Below, piece by piece: positions 35,684-44,716 of a stretch of 64,000 bases of DNA. The stretch's first letter is position 1. Every line of letters starts with the position of its first letter. Made by a program: the position numbers and the translations under genes. The notes under the pieces were generated by a model. The model saw only the letters and a program-made list of their open reading frames with translations. It made no database searches and was not told the DNA's origin. Source of the stretch: Leclercia adecarboxylata (GTDB taxonomy: Bacteria > Pseudomonadota > Gammaproteobacteria > Enterobacterales > Enterobacteriaceae); NCBI RefSeq assembly GCF_006171285.1, contig NZ_CP040889.1, forward strand, positions 3,596,001 through 3,660,000, given 5' to 3'.

Positions 35684-35953
35684 TTACTGGGCAGCGAACA
35701 GCCCCAGGTGCTCTTTGGCGTAGGCTTCAAAATCGGTAAAGCCGCCGATGTGGTTCTGATCGAGGAAGATCTGCGGTACGGTTTCAACCGGCTTACCGAC
35801 GGTTTTTTCCAGATCGGCTTTAGTGATGCCTTCCGCATGAATGTCCACGTAGCGGTAGTTAAAGTCTTCACGCTCGGCGGTCAGTTTTTCTGCCAGATCT
35901 TTTGCGCGCACGCAGTATGGGCAACCCGGACGTCCAAAAATTACTGCAAACAT
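35684..35953 (-). CDS. grxA: Glutaredoxin 1
   Basis: An 89-residue glutaredoxin with the CPYC active site at residues 11-14 (FGRPGCPYCVRA) and the TVPQIFLDQNHIGGF cis-Pro and glutathione-binding segment. It reduces ribonucleotide reductase and OxyR with glutathione in the cytosol. In E. coli it is induced by OxyR. Divergent from nfsA; the small K-12 gene ybjC that lies between grxA and nfsA is not present here. Confidence 0.97.
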   Translation of the reverse strand: MFAVIFGRPGCPYCVRAKDLAEKLTAEREDFNYRYVDIHAEGITKADLEKTVGKPVETVPQIFLDQNHIGGFTDFEAYAKEHLGLFAAQ

Positions 35954-36134
35954 GTTCTCTCTCCTGAAACTAAGCCTGACGGCGAATGACGCTATATTGC
36001 CGATAACTATCGGTAATGAAAAGCAGGTTCTGCCTCTCAGATTGATATCTTCAGGCTATGTTTGGCCAATTACAGCCTTCGGTTCTTTGCCTATACTGGC
36101 GTTATTGTCAGTAACGCCCGTACAGAGAGACCGC

Positions 36135-36857
36135 ATGACGCCAGTAATTGATCTTCTTCGTTCCCACCGTTCTATTCGCCACTTTACCGACCAACCCATC
36201 AGCGATGCCCAGCGCGAGGCGATTATTGCCGGTGCGCAGGGAACCTCCAGCTCCAGCTTCCTGCAGTGCAGCTCCATCATCCGCATTACCGACCCGGCGA
36301 TGCGCGAACAGCTGGTGACCCTCACCGGCGGGCAGAAGCACGTGGCTCAGGCGGCGGAGTTCTGGGTGTTCTGCGCCGACTTTAACCGCCATCTGCAAAT
36401 TTGCCCTGAGGCGCAGCTCGGCCTTGCTGAGCAACTGCTGCTGGGGGTGGTGGATACCGCAATGCTGGCGCAAAACGCCATGACGGCGGCAGAGTCGCTG
36501 GGGCTGGGAGGGGTTTACATTGGCGGCATCCGCAACAGCATTGAGGCGGTGACCGAGCTGCTGCAACTGCCGAAACACGTTCTGCCGCTGTTTGGCCTGT
36601 GCCTGGGCTGGCCCGCGGATAACCCGGACGTCAAGCCGCGCCTGCCTGCGGCGATGGTGGTGCATGAAAATCACTACCAGCCTGTGGACCCGGAGGTGCT
36701 GGCGGAGTACGACGAAGAGCTGGCGAATTACTACCTCAGCCGAGCCACCAACAACCGTCGCGACACCTGGAGCGACCATATCCGTCGCACCATCATCAAA
36801 GAGAATCGTCCGTTTATTCTCGACTATTTGCACAAACAGGGCTGGGCTACGCGATAA
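36135..36857 (+). CDS. nfsA: Oxygen-insensitive NADPH nitroreductase NfsA
   Basis: A 240-residue FMN flavoprotein, exactly the E. coli length. The start MTPVIDLLRSHRSIRHF contains the HRSIRHF FMN-phosphate contact, and GLGGVYIGGIRN and a basic C-terminal NNRRDTWSDHIRRT region follow. It reduces nitrofurans and other nitroaromatics by two-electron steps using NADPH. The start at 36135 is chosen from that N-terminus; the open frame upstream to 35952 is not conserved protein. It is followed by rimK. Confidence 0.96.
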   Translation: MTPVIDLLRSHRSIRHFTDQPISDAQREAIIAGAQGTSSSSFLQCSSIIRITDPAMREQLVTLTGGQKHVAQAAEFWVFCADFNRHLQICPEAQLGLAEQLLLGVVDTAMLAQNAMTAAESLGLGGVYIGGIRNSIEAVTELLQLPKHVLPLFGLCLGWPADNPDVKPRLPAAMVVHENHYQPVDPEVLAEYDEELANYYLSRATNNRRDTWSDHIRRTIIKENRPFILDYLHKQGWATR

Positions 36858-36929
36858 GTCCATTCATCCCGCGCCTGCCTGCGTGTATGATACGCAGGCT
36901 TTTACCAGGTAATGTCTGAGAGGTGCAGG

Positions 36930-37832
36930 GTGAAAATTGCCATATTGTCCCGGGATGGAACGCTCTGGTCGTGTAAACGCCTGCGTGAAGCGGCGCAGCA
37001 GCGCGGCCATCTGGTGGAAATCCTCGATCCGCTGTCCTGCTATATGAATATCAGCCCGGCGGCATCTTCAATTCACTATAAAGGGCGCCAGCTGCCGCAC
37101 TTCGACGCGGTTATTCCGCGCATTGGCTCGGCAATCACCTTTTACGGCACCGCCGCGCTGCGCCAGTTTGAGCTGCTCGGCAGCTATCCCCTGAATGAAT
37201 CCGTGGCGATCACCCGGGCGCGCGACAAACTGCGCTCCCTGCAGCTGCTGGCCCGCCAGGGGATCGACCTGCCAATCACCGGCATTGCCCACTCTCCCGA
37301 CGACACGCACGATCTGATTGAGATGGTCGGTGGCGCGCCGCTGGTGGTCAAACTGGTCGAGGGCACCCAGGGGATTGGGGTGGTGCTGGCCGAAACCCGC
37401 CAGGCGGCAGAGAGCGTGGTGGATGCGTTTCGCGGTCTGAATGCGCACATTCTGGTGCAGGAGTACATCCAGGAGGCGAAAGGGCGCGATATTCGCTGCC
37501 TGGTGGTGGGCGATGAAGTAGTCGCCGCCATCGAGCGTCAGGCGAAAGAGGGCGATTTTCGTTCAAACCTGCATCGGGGCGGCGTGGCCCGCGTAGCGGA
37601 GATCACCCCGCGCGAGCGAGAGATAGCCCTGCTGGCCGCCAGAACGCTGGGGCTCGACGTTGCCGGGGTTGATATCCTGCGCGCCGACCGGGGTCCGCTG
37701 GTGATGGAAGTGAACGCCTCGCCAGGGCTGGAAGGCATTGAGAAAACCACCGGGATTGATATCGCCGGGAAGATGATCGGCTGGATTGAACGCCATGCCA
37801 CGCCGGAGTTTTGCCTGAAAACGGGCGGATAA
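36930..37832 (+). CDS. rimK: Ribosomal protein S6 glutamate ligase RimK
   Basis: A 300-residue ATP-grasp ligase that adds glutamates to the C-terminus of ribosomal protein S6. ATP-grasp features: [15 protein letters not shown] glycine loop near residue 145, VQEYI(Q)EA hinge, and [21 protein letters not shown] with the Mg ligands near 245-265. The start is a GTG at 36930 with GAGG about 7 bases upstream, reading [10 protein letters not shown] to match the E. coli [10 protein letters not shown]. Same length as E. coli RimK. Confidence 0.96.
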   Translation: MKIAILSRDGTLWSCKRLREAAQQRGHLVEILDPLSCYMNISPAASSIHYKGRQLPHFDAVIPRIGSAITFYGTAALRQFELLGSYPLNESVAITRARDKLRSLQLLARQGIDLPITGIAHSPDDTHDLIEMVGGAPLVVKLVEGTQGIGVVLAETRQAAESVVDAFRGLNAHILVQEYIQEAKGRDIRCLVVGDEVVAAIERQAKEGDFRSNLHRGGVARVAEITPREREIALLAARTLGLDVAGVDILRADRGPLVMEVNASPGLEGIEKTTGIDIAGKMIGWIERHATPEFCLKTGG

Positions 37833-37893
37833 CTGGCCTGCAGCGCATTGATGCCTGGGCCAGGCACTATTTTTTTAAAGGGGTTCCACCGTT

Positions 37894-38370
37894 ATGGATT
37901 CACTCGTAGTACCGACACTTGATACGTTACGCCAGTGGCTGGATAACATGGGCGTCAGCTTTTTTGAATGCGACACCTGCCAGGCGCTGCATCTGCCGCA
38001 TATGCAAAACTTTGACGGCGTGTTCGATGCCAAGCTCGATCTGATCAATGATGTCATTCTTTTTTCCGCGCTGGCAGAGGTCAAACCCTCGGCGCTGCTG
38101 GCGTTAGCATCGGATTTGTCCGCCATCAATGCCAGTTCTTTGACGGTGAAGGCATTTCTCGATATTCAGGATGATAATCTGCCAAAGCTGGTGGTTTGCC
38201 AGTCTTTCTCCGCATCCGTAGGGCTGACCTTCCCGCAGTTCGCGGCCTTTATCCAGCAGAGCGAAGAGCAGATATCGATGGTGATGCTTGAAGCCAGCGC
38301 CCATCATCTGCTCTACAACGCGGAAGAGGGCGCAGAGCCGCCTGAATCAGCGGGCAATTTTCTGCACTAA
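37894..38370 (+). CDS. ybjN: YbjN domain protein
   Basis: A 158-residue cytosolic protein of the YbjN family, same size as E. coli. The fold resembles type III secretion chaperones; no active site is visible. In E. coli YbjN affects motility, biofilm and stress gene expression. GGGG 10 bases upstream supports the start. Located after rimK as in K-12. Confidence 0.93.
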   Translation: MDSLVVPTLDTLRQWLDNMGVSFFECDTCQALHLPHMQNFDGVFDAKLDLINDVILFSALAEVKPSALLALASDLSAINASSLTVKAFLDIQDDNLPKLVVCQSFSASVGLTFPQFAAFIQQSEEQISMVMLEASAHHLLYNAEEGAEPPESAGNFLH

Positions 38371-38643
38371 ACCTGTCTGACATTTAGGCAGTCGCTGTCG
38401 TGGCGGCTGCATAACACCCTCTTTTCTGCTGGATTTAACCTTTCTTTAAAGAATTATTCACCGCCATCCCGCCAATTCGGCTTATCACATAGATACTTCT
38501 TGCATAAAAAATTGTTAAAAGGCGTTTTTTAATCTGAGCTATAGCTACGGAGACAAGCTACAGTTTATTCTTGCGATGCCGTTAAACGCGAGCAGATACA
38601 GCCACCTGAGTAACATCTTCTGCTGCTGGCGGAGTGATAAATC

Positions 38644-38659
38644 ATGCACGTTTCTTGCA
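38644..38659 (+). promoter_or_regulatory. Candidate sigma-54 promoter of potFGHI
   Basis: ATGCACG-TTTC-TTGCA resembles the TGGCACG-N4-TTGCA sigma-54 consensus, with the -12 GC intact and one of the two -24 G residues changed. It is 61 bases before the potF start. Control of potFGHI by NtrC/sigma-54 has been described in E. coli. The rest of the 349-base ybjN-potF gap shows no gene. Confidence 0.5.
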
Positions 38660-38719
38660 TAGACTAAGAGTGTTCATTTTTGGTGCGTTTGTTAACGCGC
38701 TTTCAGAAGGATTAACGCT

Positions 38720-39832
38720 ATGATCGCTTTAAATAAAAAATGGTTATCGGGTCTGGTTGCGGGCGCGCTGATGGCGGTCTCCGCAGGTACGCTGGCGGCA
38801 GAGCAAAAAACGCTGCATATCTACAACTGGTCTGATTATATTGCCCCGGACACGGTGGCCAATTTTGAAAAAGAGACCGGGATCAAAGTCGTCTATGACG
38901 TCTTCGATTCTAACGAAGTTCTGGAAGGCAAACTGATGGCGGGCAGCACCGGCTTTGACCTGGTCGTGCCTTCAGCCAGCTTCCTGGAACGTCAACTCTC
39001 CGCCGGCGTGTTCCAGCCGCTGGATAAAAGCAAACTACCGGACTGGAAAAACCTCGATCCTGAGCTGCTGAAGCTTATCGCTAAACACGACCCGGACAAC
39101 AAATACGCCATGCCGTATATGTGGGCCACCACCGGTATCGGCTATAACGTCGAAAAAGTGAAGCAGGTGCTGGGTGCCGATGCGCCGGTCAACAGCTGGG
39201 ATCTGGTGCTGAAGCCAGAGAATCTGGAAAAACTCAAAAGCTGCGGCGTGTCGTTCCTCGATGCTCCGGAAGAGATTTTTGCCACCGTGCTGAACTACCT
39301 GGGCAAAGATCCGAACAGCACCAAAGCGGATGATTACACCGGCCCGGCCACCGATCTGCTGCTGAAGCTGCGTCCAAATATCCGTTACTTCCACTCTTCC
39401 CAGTACATCAACGACCTGGCGAACGGCGATATCTGCGTCGCTATCGGCTGGGCAGGGGACGTATGGCAGGCGGCTAACCGCGCTAAAGAAGCGAAAAACG
39501 GCGTGAATATCGCCTATTCAATTCCGAAAGAGGGGGCGATGGCCTTCTTCGACGTCTTCGCGATGCCGGCAGATGCGAAAAACAAAGACGAAGCCTATCA
39601 GTTCCTGAACTATCTGCTGCGTCCGGAGGTTATCGCCCACATCTCTGATCACGTCTTCTATGCCAACGGCAACAAAGAGGCCACCAAACTGGTCAGCGCC
39701 GAAGTGCGTGATAATCCGGGCATCTACCCACCGGCTGACGTGCGCGCCAAGATGTTTACCCTGAGCGTGCAGGAGCCGAAGATCGACCGCGTGCGTACCC
39801 GCGCGTGGACCAAAGTGAAAAGCGGTAAATAA
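38720..39832 (+). CDS. potF: Putrescine ABC transporter periplasmic binding protein PotF
   Basis: A 370-residue solute-binding protein with a signal peptide (about residues 1-26, ending LAAE). HIYNWSDYIAPDT near the mature start contains ligand-box residues (Trp-Ser-Asp) that hold putrescine, and further aromatic and acidic contacts follow (WGW/WAGDVW region at about 244). It binds putrescine in the periplasm and delivers it to PotHI. First gene of the potFGHI operon. Confidence 0.97.
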   Translation: MIALNKKWLSGLVAGALMAVSAGTLAAEQKTLHIYNWSDYIAPDTVANFEKETGIKVVYDVFDSNEVLEGKLMAGSTGFDLVVPSASFLERQLSAGVFQPLDKSKLPDWKNLDPELLKLIAKHDPDNKYAMPYMWATTGIGYNVEKVKQVLGADAPVNSWDLVLKPENLEKLKSCGVSFLDAPEEIFATVLNYLGKDPNSTKADDYTGPATDLLLKLRPNIRYFHSSQYINDLANGDICVAIGWAGDVWQAANRAKEAKNGVNIAYSIPKEGAMAFFDVFAMPADAKNKDEAYQFLNYLLRPEVIAHISDHVFYANGNKEATKLVSAEVRDNPGIYPPADVRAKMFTLSVQEPKIDRVRTRAWTKVKSGK

Positions 39833-39928
39833 ACGTTTGTCCCAGGCCGGGAAAGCCCAGCGCCCCCGGCTACAGGCGCACCGTTCTGGTGCGCCTGCAC
39901 CATTTTGATTGATGCCGGAGAGCACCCC

Positions 39929-41062
39929 GTGAACGACGCGATCCCCCGCCCGCAGGCGAAAACCCGTAAAGCGCTGACCCCGCTGCTGGAAATCCGTAAC
40001 CTGACCAAATCATTCGACGGTCAGAACGCTGTGGATGATGTCAGCCTGACTATCTACAAAGGTGAAATTTTTGCTCTGCTTGGCGCATCCGGTTGCGGGA
40101 AATCGACGTTGCTGCGCATGCTCGCCGGGTTTGAACAGCCCAGCGCCGGGCAGATCGTGCTGGACGGCGTTGACCTCTCCCGGGTGCCGCCGTATCAGCG
40201 CCCGATCAATATGATGTTCCAGTCTTACGCCCTGTTCCCGCACATGACCGTGGAGCAGAACATCGCCTTTGGCCTGAAGCAGGACAAACTGCCAAAAGCC
40301 GAAATCACCGCCCGCGTGGCCGAAATGCTGAGCCTGGTGCACATGCAGGAGTTTGCGAAGCGCAAGCCGCATCAGCTCTCCGGCGGTCAGCGTCAGCGCG
40401 TGGCCCTGGCCCGCAGCCTGGCGAAGCGGCCAAAACTGCTCCTGCTTGATGAACCGATGGGAGCGCTGGATAAAAAACTGCGCGACCGCATGCAGCTGGA
40501 AGTGGTGGATATTCTTGAGCGCGTGGGCGTGACCTGCGTGATGGTGACCCACGACCAGGAAGAGGCGATGACCATGGCCGGTCGTATTGCCATCATGAAC
40601 CGCGGCAAGTTCGTGCAGATTGGCGAGCCGGAAGAGATCTACGAGCACCCGACCACCCGCTACAGCGCCGAATTTATCGGCTCCATGAACGTGTTCGAAG
40701 GGCTGCTGAAAACGCGTGAGGAAGACGGGCTGGTGCTCGACTCCCCGGGGCTGATCCACCCGCTGAAAGTGGCGGTGGACAACTCGGTGGTGGATAACGT
40801 CCCGGTCTACGTGGCGCTGCGTCCGGAAAAAATTACCCTCTGCGATGCCCCGCCCGCCGATGGCTACAACTTTGCCGTGGGGGAGGTGGTGCATATCGCC
40901 TACCTCGGCGATCTCTCCATCTACCACGTCCGCCTGAAGAGCGGCCAGATGATCAGCGCCCAGCTACAGAACACGTATCGCTACCGCAAAGGGTTGCCGA
41001 CCTGGGGTGACGAAGTGCGTCTGTGCTGGGAAGCCGATAGCTGCGTTGTGCTGACGGTATAA
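39929..41062 (+). CDS. potG: Putrescine ABC transporter ATPase PotG
   Basis: A 377-residue ATPase: Walker A GASGCGKST, signature LSGGQRQRVALA, Walker B LLLLDEPMGALD, H-loop VTHDQEEA, and a C-terminal TOBE-type domain from about 290. The start is a GTG at 39929 after CCGGAGAG, giving exactly the E. coli length (VNDAIPRPQAKT). It powers putrescine import with PotF, PotH and PotI. Confidence 0.97.
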   Translation: MNDAIPRPQAKTRKALTPLLEIRNLTKSFDGQNAVDDVSLTIYKGEIFALLGASGCGKSTLLRMLAGFEQPSAGQIVLDGVDLSRVPPYQRPINMMFQSYALFPHMTVEQNIAFGLKQDKLPKAEITARVAEMLSLVHMQEFAKRKPHQLSGGQRQRVALARSLAKRPKLLLLDEPMGALDKKLRDRMQLEVVDILERVGVTCVMVTHDQEEAMTMAGRIAIMNRGKFVQIGEPEEIYEHPTTRYSAEFIGSMNVFEGLLKTREEDGLVLDSPGLIHPLKVAVDNSVVDNVPVYVALRPEKITLCDAPPADGYNFAVGEVVHIAYLGDLSIYHVRLKSGQMISAQLQNTYRYRKGLPTWGDEVRLCWEADSCVVLTV

Positions 41063-41071
41063 GGAAGGGCC

Positions 41072-42022
41072 ATGAACAAACCTGAACCTGCGACCCGCGC
41101 TGCGGCGGGCATTGATACCAGCTGGCTGACCCGCCTGCAGATGGCCCACGGCCGCAAGCTGGTCATCGCTATGCCGTATCTGTGGCTGATCCTGCTGTTC
41201 CTGCTGCCGTTCCTGATTGTGTTTAAGATCAGCCTGGCGGAGATGGCGCGGGCGATCCCGCCTTACACCGATCTGGTGGAGTGGGCGGACAGCCAGCTGG
41301 CGATCACCCTCAACCTGGGCAACTTCCTGCAGCTGACCGACGATCCGCTCTACTTCGACGCCTATCTGCAGTCGCTGCAGGTGGCGGCCATCTCGACACT
41401 CTGCTGTCTGCTGCTGGCCTATCCGCTGGCGTGGGCGGTGGCGCACAGCAAACCCTCGACGCGTAACATCCTGCTGCTGCTGGTGATTCTACCCTCGTGG
41501 ACCTCGTTCCTGATCCGCGTCTATGCGTGGATGGGGATCCTGAAGAACAACGGCGTGCTGAATAACGTCCTGATGTGGCTGGGGGTTATCGATCAGCCCT
41601 TGACCATTCTGCACACCAACCTGGCGGTCTATATCGGGATTGTGTACGCCTATCTGCCGTTTATGGTGCTGCCGATCTACACCGCCCTGACGCGCATCGA
41701 CTATTCGCTGGTGGAAGCGGCGCTGGATCTCGGCGCCCGTCCGCTGAAAACCTTCTTCAGCGTCATTGTGCCGCTGACCAAAGGCGGAATTATCGCCGGG
41801 TCGATGCTGGTGTTCATTCCGGCGGTGGGGGAGTTCGTGATCCCGGAACTGCTCGGCGGCCCGGACAGCATCATGATTGGCCGCGTGCTGTGGCAGGAGT
41901 TCTTCAATAACCGCGACTGGCCGGTGGCCTCGGCGGTGGCGATTGTGATGTTGCTGCTGCTGATCGTGCCGATCATGTGGTTCCACAAGTATCAGCAGAA
42001 ACAGATGGGAGACCACGGATGA
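41072..42022 (+). CDS. potH: Putrescine ABC transporter permease PotH
   Basis: A 316-residue inner-membrane permease with six segments and the ABC EAA motif EAALDLGARPLKTFFSVIVP at about residue 212. It pairs with PotI as the putrescine channel. Starts 9 bases after potG; its stop overlaps potI (ATGA). Confidence 0.96.
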   Translation: MNKPEPATRAAAGIDTSWLTRLQMAHGRKLVIAMPYLWLILLFLLPFLIVFKISLAEMARAIPPYTDLVEWADSQLAITLNLGNFLQLTDDPLYFDAYLQSLQVAAISTLCCLLLAYPLAWAVAHSKPSTRNILLLLVILPSWTSFLIRVYAWMGILKNNGVLNNVLMWLGVIDQPLTILHTNLAVYIGIVYAYLPFMVLPIYTALTRIDYSLVEAALDLGARPLKTFFSVIVPLTKGGIIAGSMLVFIPAVGEFVIPELLGGPDSIMIGRVLWQEFFNNRDWPVASAVAIVMLLLLIVPIMWFHKYQQKQMGDHG

Positions 42023-42864
42023 ACAACTTACCGGTAGTGCGCTCTCCGTGGCGGATCCTGATCCTGGTGCTCGGCTTTACGTTCCTGTATGCGCCGATGC
42101 TGATGCTGGTGATCTACTCCTTCAACAGCTCCAAGCTGGTGACGGTGTGGGCGGGCTGGTCAACGCGCTGGTACGGCGAGCTGTTCCACGACCAGGCTAT
42201 GATGAGCGCCGTGGGGTTAAGCCTGACCATTGCCGCCTGCGCGGCGACGATGGCGGCCATTCTCGGCACCATTGCCGCAGTGGTGATGGTGCGTTTTGGT
42301 CGTTTTCGCGGGGCCAACGGCTTTGCCTTTATGATCACCGCGCCGCTGGTAATGCCGGACGTGATCACCGGCCTGTCGCTGCTGCTGCTGTTTGTGGCGA
42401 TGGGGCACGCCATTGGCTGGCCGTCCGATCGCGGCATGCTCACCATCTGGCTGGCCCACGTCACCTTCTGTACCGCCTATGTGGCGGTGGTGATCTCCTC
42501 GCGTCTGCGCGAGCTGGATCACTCCATTGAAGAGGCGGCAATGGATCTCGGGGCGACGCCGCTGAAGGTGTTTTTCATCATCACCCTGCCGATGATCATG
42601 CCGGCGGTGATCTCCGGCTGGCTGCTGGCGTTTACCCTGTCGCTGGACGATCTGGTGATCGCCAGCTTCGTCTCCGGCCCGGGGGCCACCACGCTGCCGA
42701 TGCTGGTCTTTTCCAGCGTGCGCATGGGGGTCAACCCGGAGATCAACGCCCTGGCGACGCTGATTCTCGGCGTGGTCGGCATCATCGGCCTGATCGCCTG
42801 GTATCTGATGGCGCGGTCTGAAAAACAGCGTCAGCGCGATATCCAGCGTGCAAGACGCGGCTGA
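42019..42864 (+). CDS. potI: Putrescine ABC transporter permease PotI
   Basis: A 281-residue permease, the E. coli length, with six membrane segments and the EAA motif EAAMDLGATPLKVFFIITLP near residue 173. The start at 42019 overlaps the potH stop by four bases. Last gene of the operon; a palindrome at 42896 follows. Confidence 0.96.
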   Translation: MNNLPVVRSPWRILILVLGFTFLYAPMLMLVIYSFNSSKLVTVWAGWSTRWYGELFHDQAMMSAVGLSLTIAACAATMAAILGTIAAVVMVRFGRFRGANGFAFMITAPLVMPDVITGLSLLLLFVAMGHAIGWPSDRGMLTIWLAHVTFCTAYVAVVISSRLRELDHSIEEAAMDLGATPLKVFFIITLPMIMPAVISGWLLAFTLSLDDLVIASFVSGPGATTLPMLVFSSVRMGVNPEINALATLILGVVGIIGLIAWYLMARSEKQRQRDIQRARRG

Positions 42865-42895
42865 AGCTCCTAAAATCTGCAGAGAAGCGTAATTG

Positions 42896-42917
42896 GATGC
42901 CGCGTTAACGCGGCATC
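42896..42917 (+). terminator. Perfect 22-bp palindrome between potI and ybjO
   Basis: GATGCCGCG and CGCGGCATC flank TTAA; the hairpin ends 5 bases before the ybjO ATG and is followed only by GTTTC. It may be a weak potFGHI terminator or control ybjO translation, as no ribosome site fits between hairpin and ATG. Confidence 0.5.
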
Positions 42918-42922
42918 GTTTC

Positions 42923-43411
42923 ATGGAAGACATCACGTTGGGATTTTTCACGAAAACTAGCCGGTCACATGCCCGTCTGAACGTTCCTGCCCTGGTGCAG
43001 GTGGCGGCGCTCGCCATTATCATGATCCGCTGCCTCGATGTATTTATGATTTTCAACACTTTGGGCATGCGCGGGCTGAGCGAGTTTATCCACCGCAGCG
43101 TGCAGACGTGGAACCTGACCCTGGTCTTTTTCGCCAGCCTGATGCTGGTGTTTATCGAAATCTACTGCGCCTTTTCGCTGGTCAAAGGGCGTAACTGGGC
43201 GCGGATCCTTTACCTGCTGACCCAGATTGTCGCCACTGGCTACCTGTGGGCCGCGTCGCTGGGCTACGGCTATCCCGAGCTGTTCAGCATTCCCGGCGAG
43301 TCCAGAGGCGAGATCTTCCGCACCCTGGTGATGCAAAAACTGCCCGACCTGCTGGTGCTCGGCCTGCTGTTTGTGCCGGCGGCCAGCCGACGGTTTTTCA
43401 ATCTGCAATAA
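42923..43411 (+). CDS. ybjO: Inner-membrane protein YbjO (DUF2593)
   Basis: A 162-residue protein with about four membrane segments, matching E. coli YbjO from MED(I)TLGFF onward. Function unknown. The homologous ATG is at 42923, directly after the palindrome; an in-frame TTG at 42893 with AGAGAAG upstream would add 10 residues encoded by the palindrome and may be how ribosomes gain access. Context, between potI and rlmC, is as in K-12. Confidence 0.88.
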   Translation: MEDITLGFFTKTSRSHARLNVPALVQVAALAIIMIRCLDVFMIFNTLGMRGLSEFIHRSVQTWNLTLVFFASLMLVFIEIYCAFSLVKGRNWARILYLLTQIVATGYLWAASLGYGYPELFSIPGESRGEIFRTLVMQKLPDLLVLGLLFVPAASRRFFNLQ

Positions 43412-43451
43412 CGTGTATAATCGCTGCCCCCAGACGTATTAAGGTTTCGTT

Positions 43452-44579
43452 ATGCAGTGCGCACTCTATGACGCCGGTCGCTGTCGCTCCTGTCAGTGGA
43501 TTGAACAGCCGGTCTCTTCTCAGCTTTCCGCCAAAATGGCCGACCTCCGGACCTTGCTGTCCGGGATGCCGGTGGCGGAGTGGTGCGCGCCGGTCAGCGG
43601 GCCGGAGCAGGCGTTTCGCAATAAAGCCAAAATGGTGGTCAGCGGCAGCGTTGAAAAACCGCTGTTTGGCATGCTGCACCGGGACGGTACTCCTGTCGAT
43701 CTCACCGACTGCCCGCTCTATCCGGCCTCGTTTGCCCCCATCTTTGCCGTCCTGAAACCCTTTATCGCCCGCGCGGGTCTTACGCCCTACAACGTCGAAC
43801 GTAAGCGCGGCGAGCTGAAATACCTGCTGCTCACCGAGAGCCAGCTTGATGGCGGGATGATGCTGCGCTTCGTCCTGCGCTCAGAGGCCAAACTGCCCCA
43901 GCTCCGCGCGGCCCTGCCGTGGCTGCAACAGCAGTTGCCGCAGCTGAAGGTGATCGCTGCCAATATTCAGCCGGTGCATATGGCGATTATGGAAGGCGAG
44001 GAGGAGATCTTCCTCACCGACGCCCAGGCGCTGGCGGAGCGTTTTAACGACGTGCCGCTGTGGATCCGCCCGAAGAGCTTCTTCCAGACCAACCCGACCG
44101 TCGCCAGCCAGCTGTACGCCACGGCGCGCGACTGGGTGCGTCAGTTACCGGTTAACCATATGTGGGATCTGTTCTGCGGCGTCGGCGGCTTTGGTCTGCA
44201 CTGCGCCACCCCGCAGATGCAGCTTACCGGGATCGAAATCTCCGCCGAGGCGATCGCCTGCGCCACCCAGTCGGCCACAGAGCTGGGGTTAACGAATTTG
44301 CACTTCCAGGCGCTCGACTCCACGCAGTTCGCCACCGGGCAGGGCAGCGTACCGGAGCTGGTGCTGGTCAACCCGCCGCGTCGCGGCATCGGCAAGGCGC
44401 TCTGCGACTACCTGAGCCAGATGGCGCCGCAGTTTATTATCTACTCCAGCTGCAATGCCCGGACGATGGCGAAAGACATTGGCGATCTGCCCGGTTATCG
44501 GGTTGAACGGGTGCAGCTGTTCGATATGTTCCCGCATACTGCCCACTATGAAGTGTTGAGTCTGCTGGTTAAGTTCTGA
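43452..44579 (+). CDS. rlmC: 23S rRNA (uracil-747-C5)-methyltransferase RlmC
   Basis: A 375-residue SAM-dependent RNA methyltransferase (formerly RumB). The N-terminus holds the Fe-S cysteines ([17 protein letters not shown], with a further Cys near residue 87). The SAM site is [15 protein letters not shown], and the catalytic Cys is in [13 protein letters not shown], with the preceding [10 protein letters not shown] motif. It methylates U747 of 23S rRNA. Last backbone gene before the second insertion. Confidence 0.96.
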   Translation: MQCALYDAGRCRSCQWIEQPVSSQLSAKMADLRTLLSGMPVAEWCAPVSGPEQAFRNKAKMVVSGSVEKPLFGMLHRDGTPVDLTDCPLYPASFAPIFAVLKPFIARAGLTPYNVERKRGELKYLLLTESQLDGGMMLRFVLRSEAKLPQLRAALPWLQQQLPQLKVIAANIQPVHMAIMEGEEEIFLTDAQALAERFNDVPLWIRPKSFFQTNPTVASQLYATARDWVRQLPVNHMWDLFCGVGGFGLHCATPQMQLTGIEISAEAIACATQSATELGLTNLHFQALDSTQFATGQGSVPELVLVNPPRRGIGKALCDYLSQMAPQFIIYSSCNARTMAKDIGDLPGYRVERVQLFDMFPHTAHYEVLSLLVKF

Positions 44580-44589
44580 GGGGTGTATT

Positions 44590-44625
44590 CCCTCTCCCCT
44601 ATGGGGAGAGGGTTAGGGTGAGGGG
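44590..44625 (+). repeat. Short intergenic repeat, CCCTCTCCCC...GGGGAGAGGG type, copy 3
   Basis: CCCTCTCCCC pairs with GGGGAGAGGG around TAT, then a TTAGGGTGAGGGG tail. Same family as 3779 and 9025. Located just after rlmC, where K-12 would have artJ. Confidence 0.7.
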
Positions 44626-44716
44626 ATCAACGCGCACAATGTTAAACAAAATGTGAACGTTTCCCGCCGTAGAAATCAGGTAAGCTTTAGCTGTTAAGAT
44701 TCAATAAGGCTGACCG

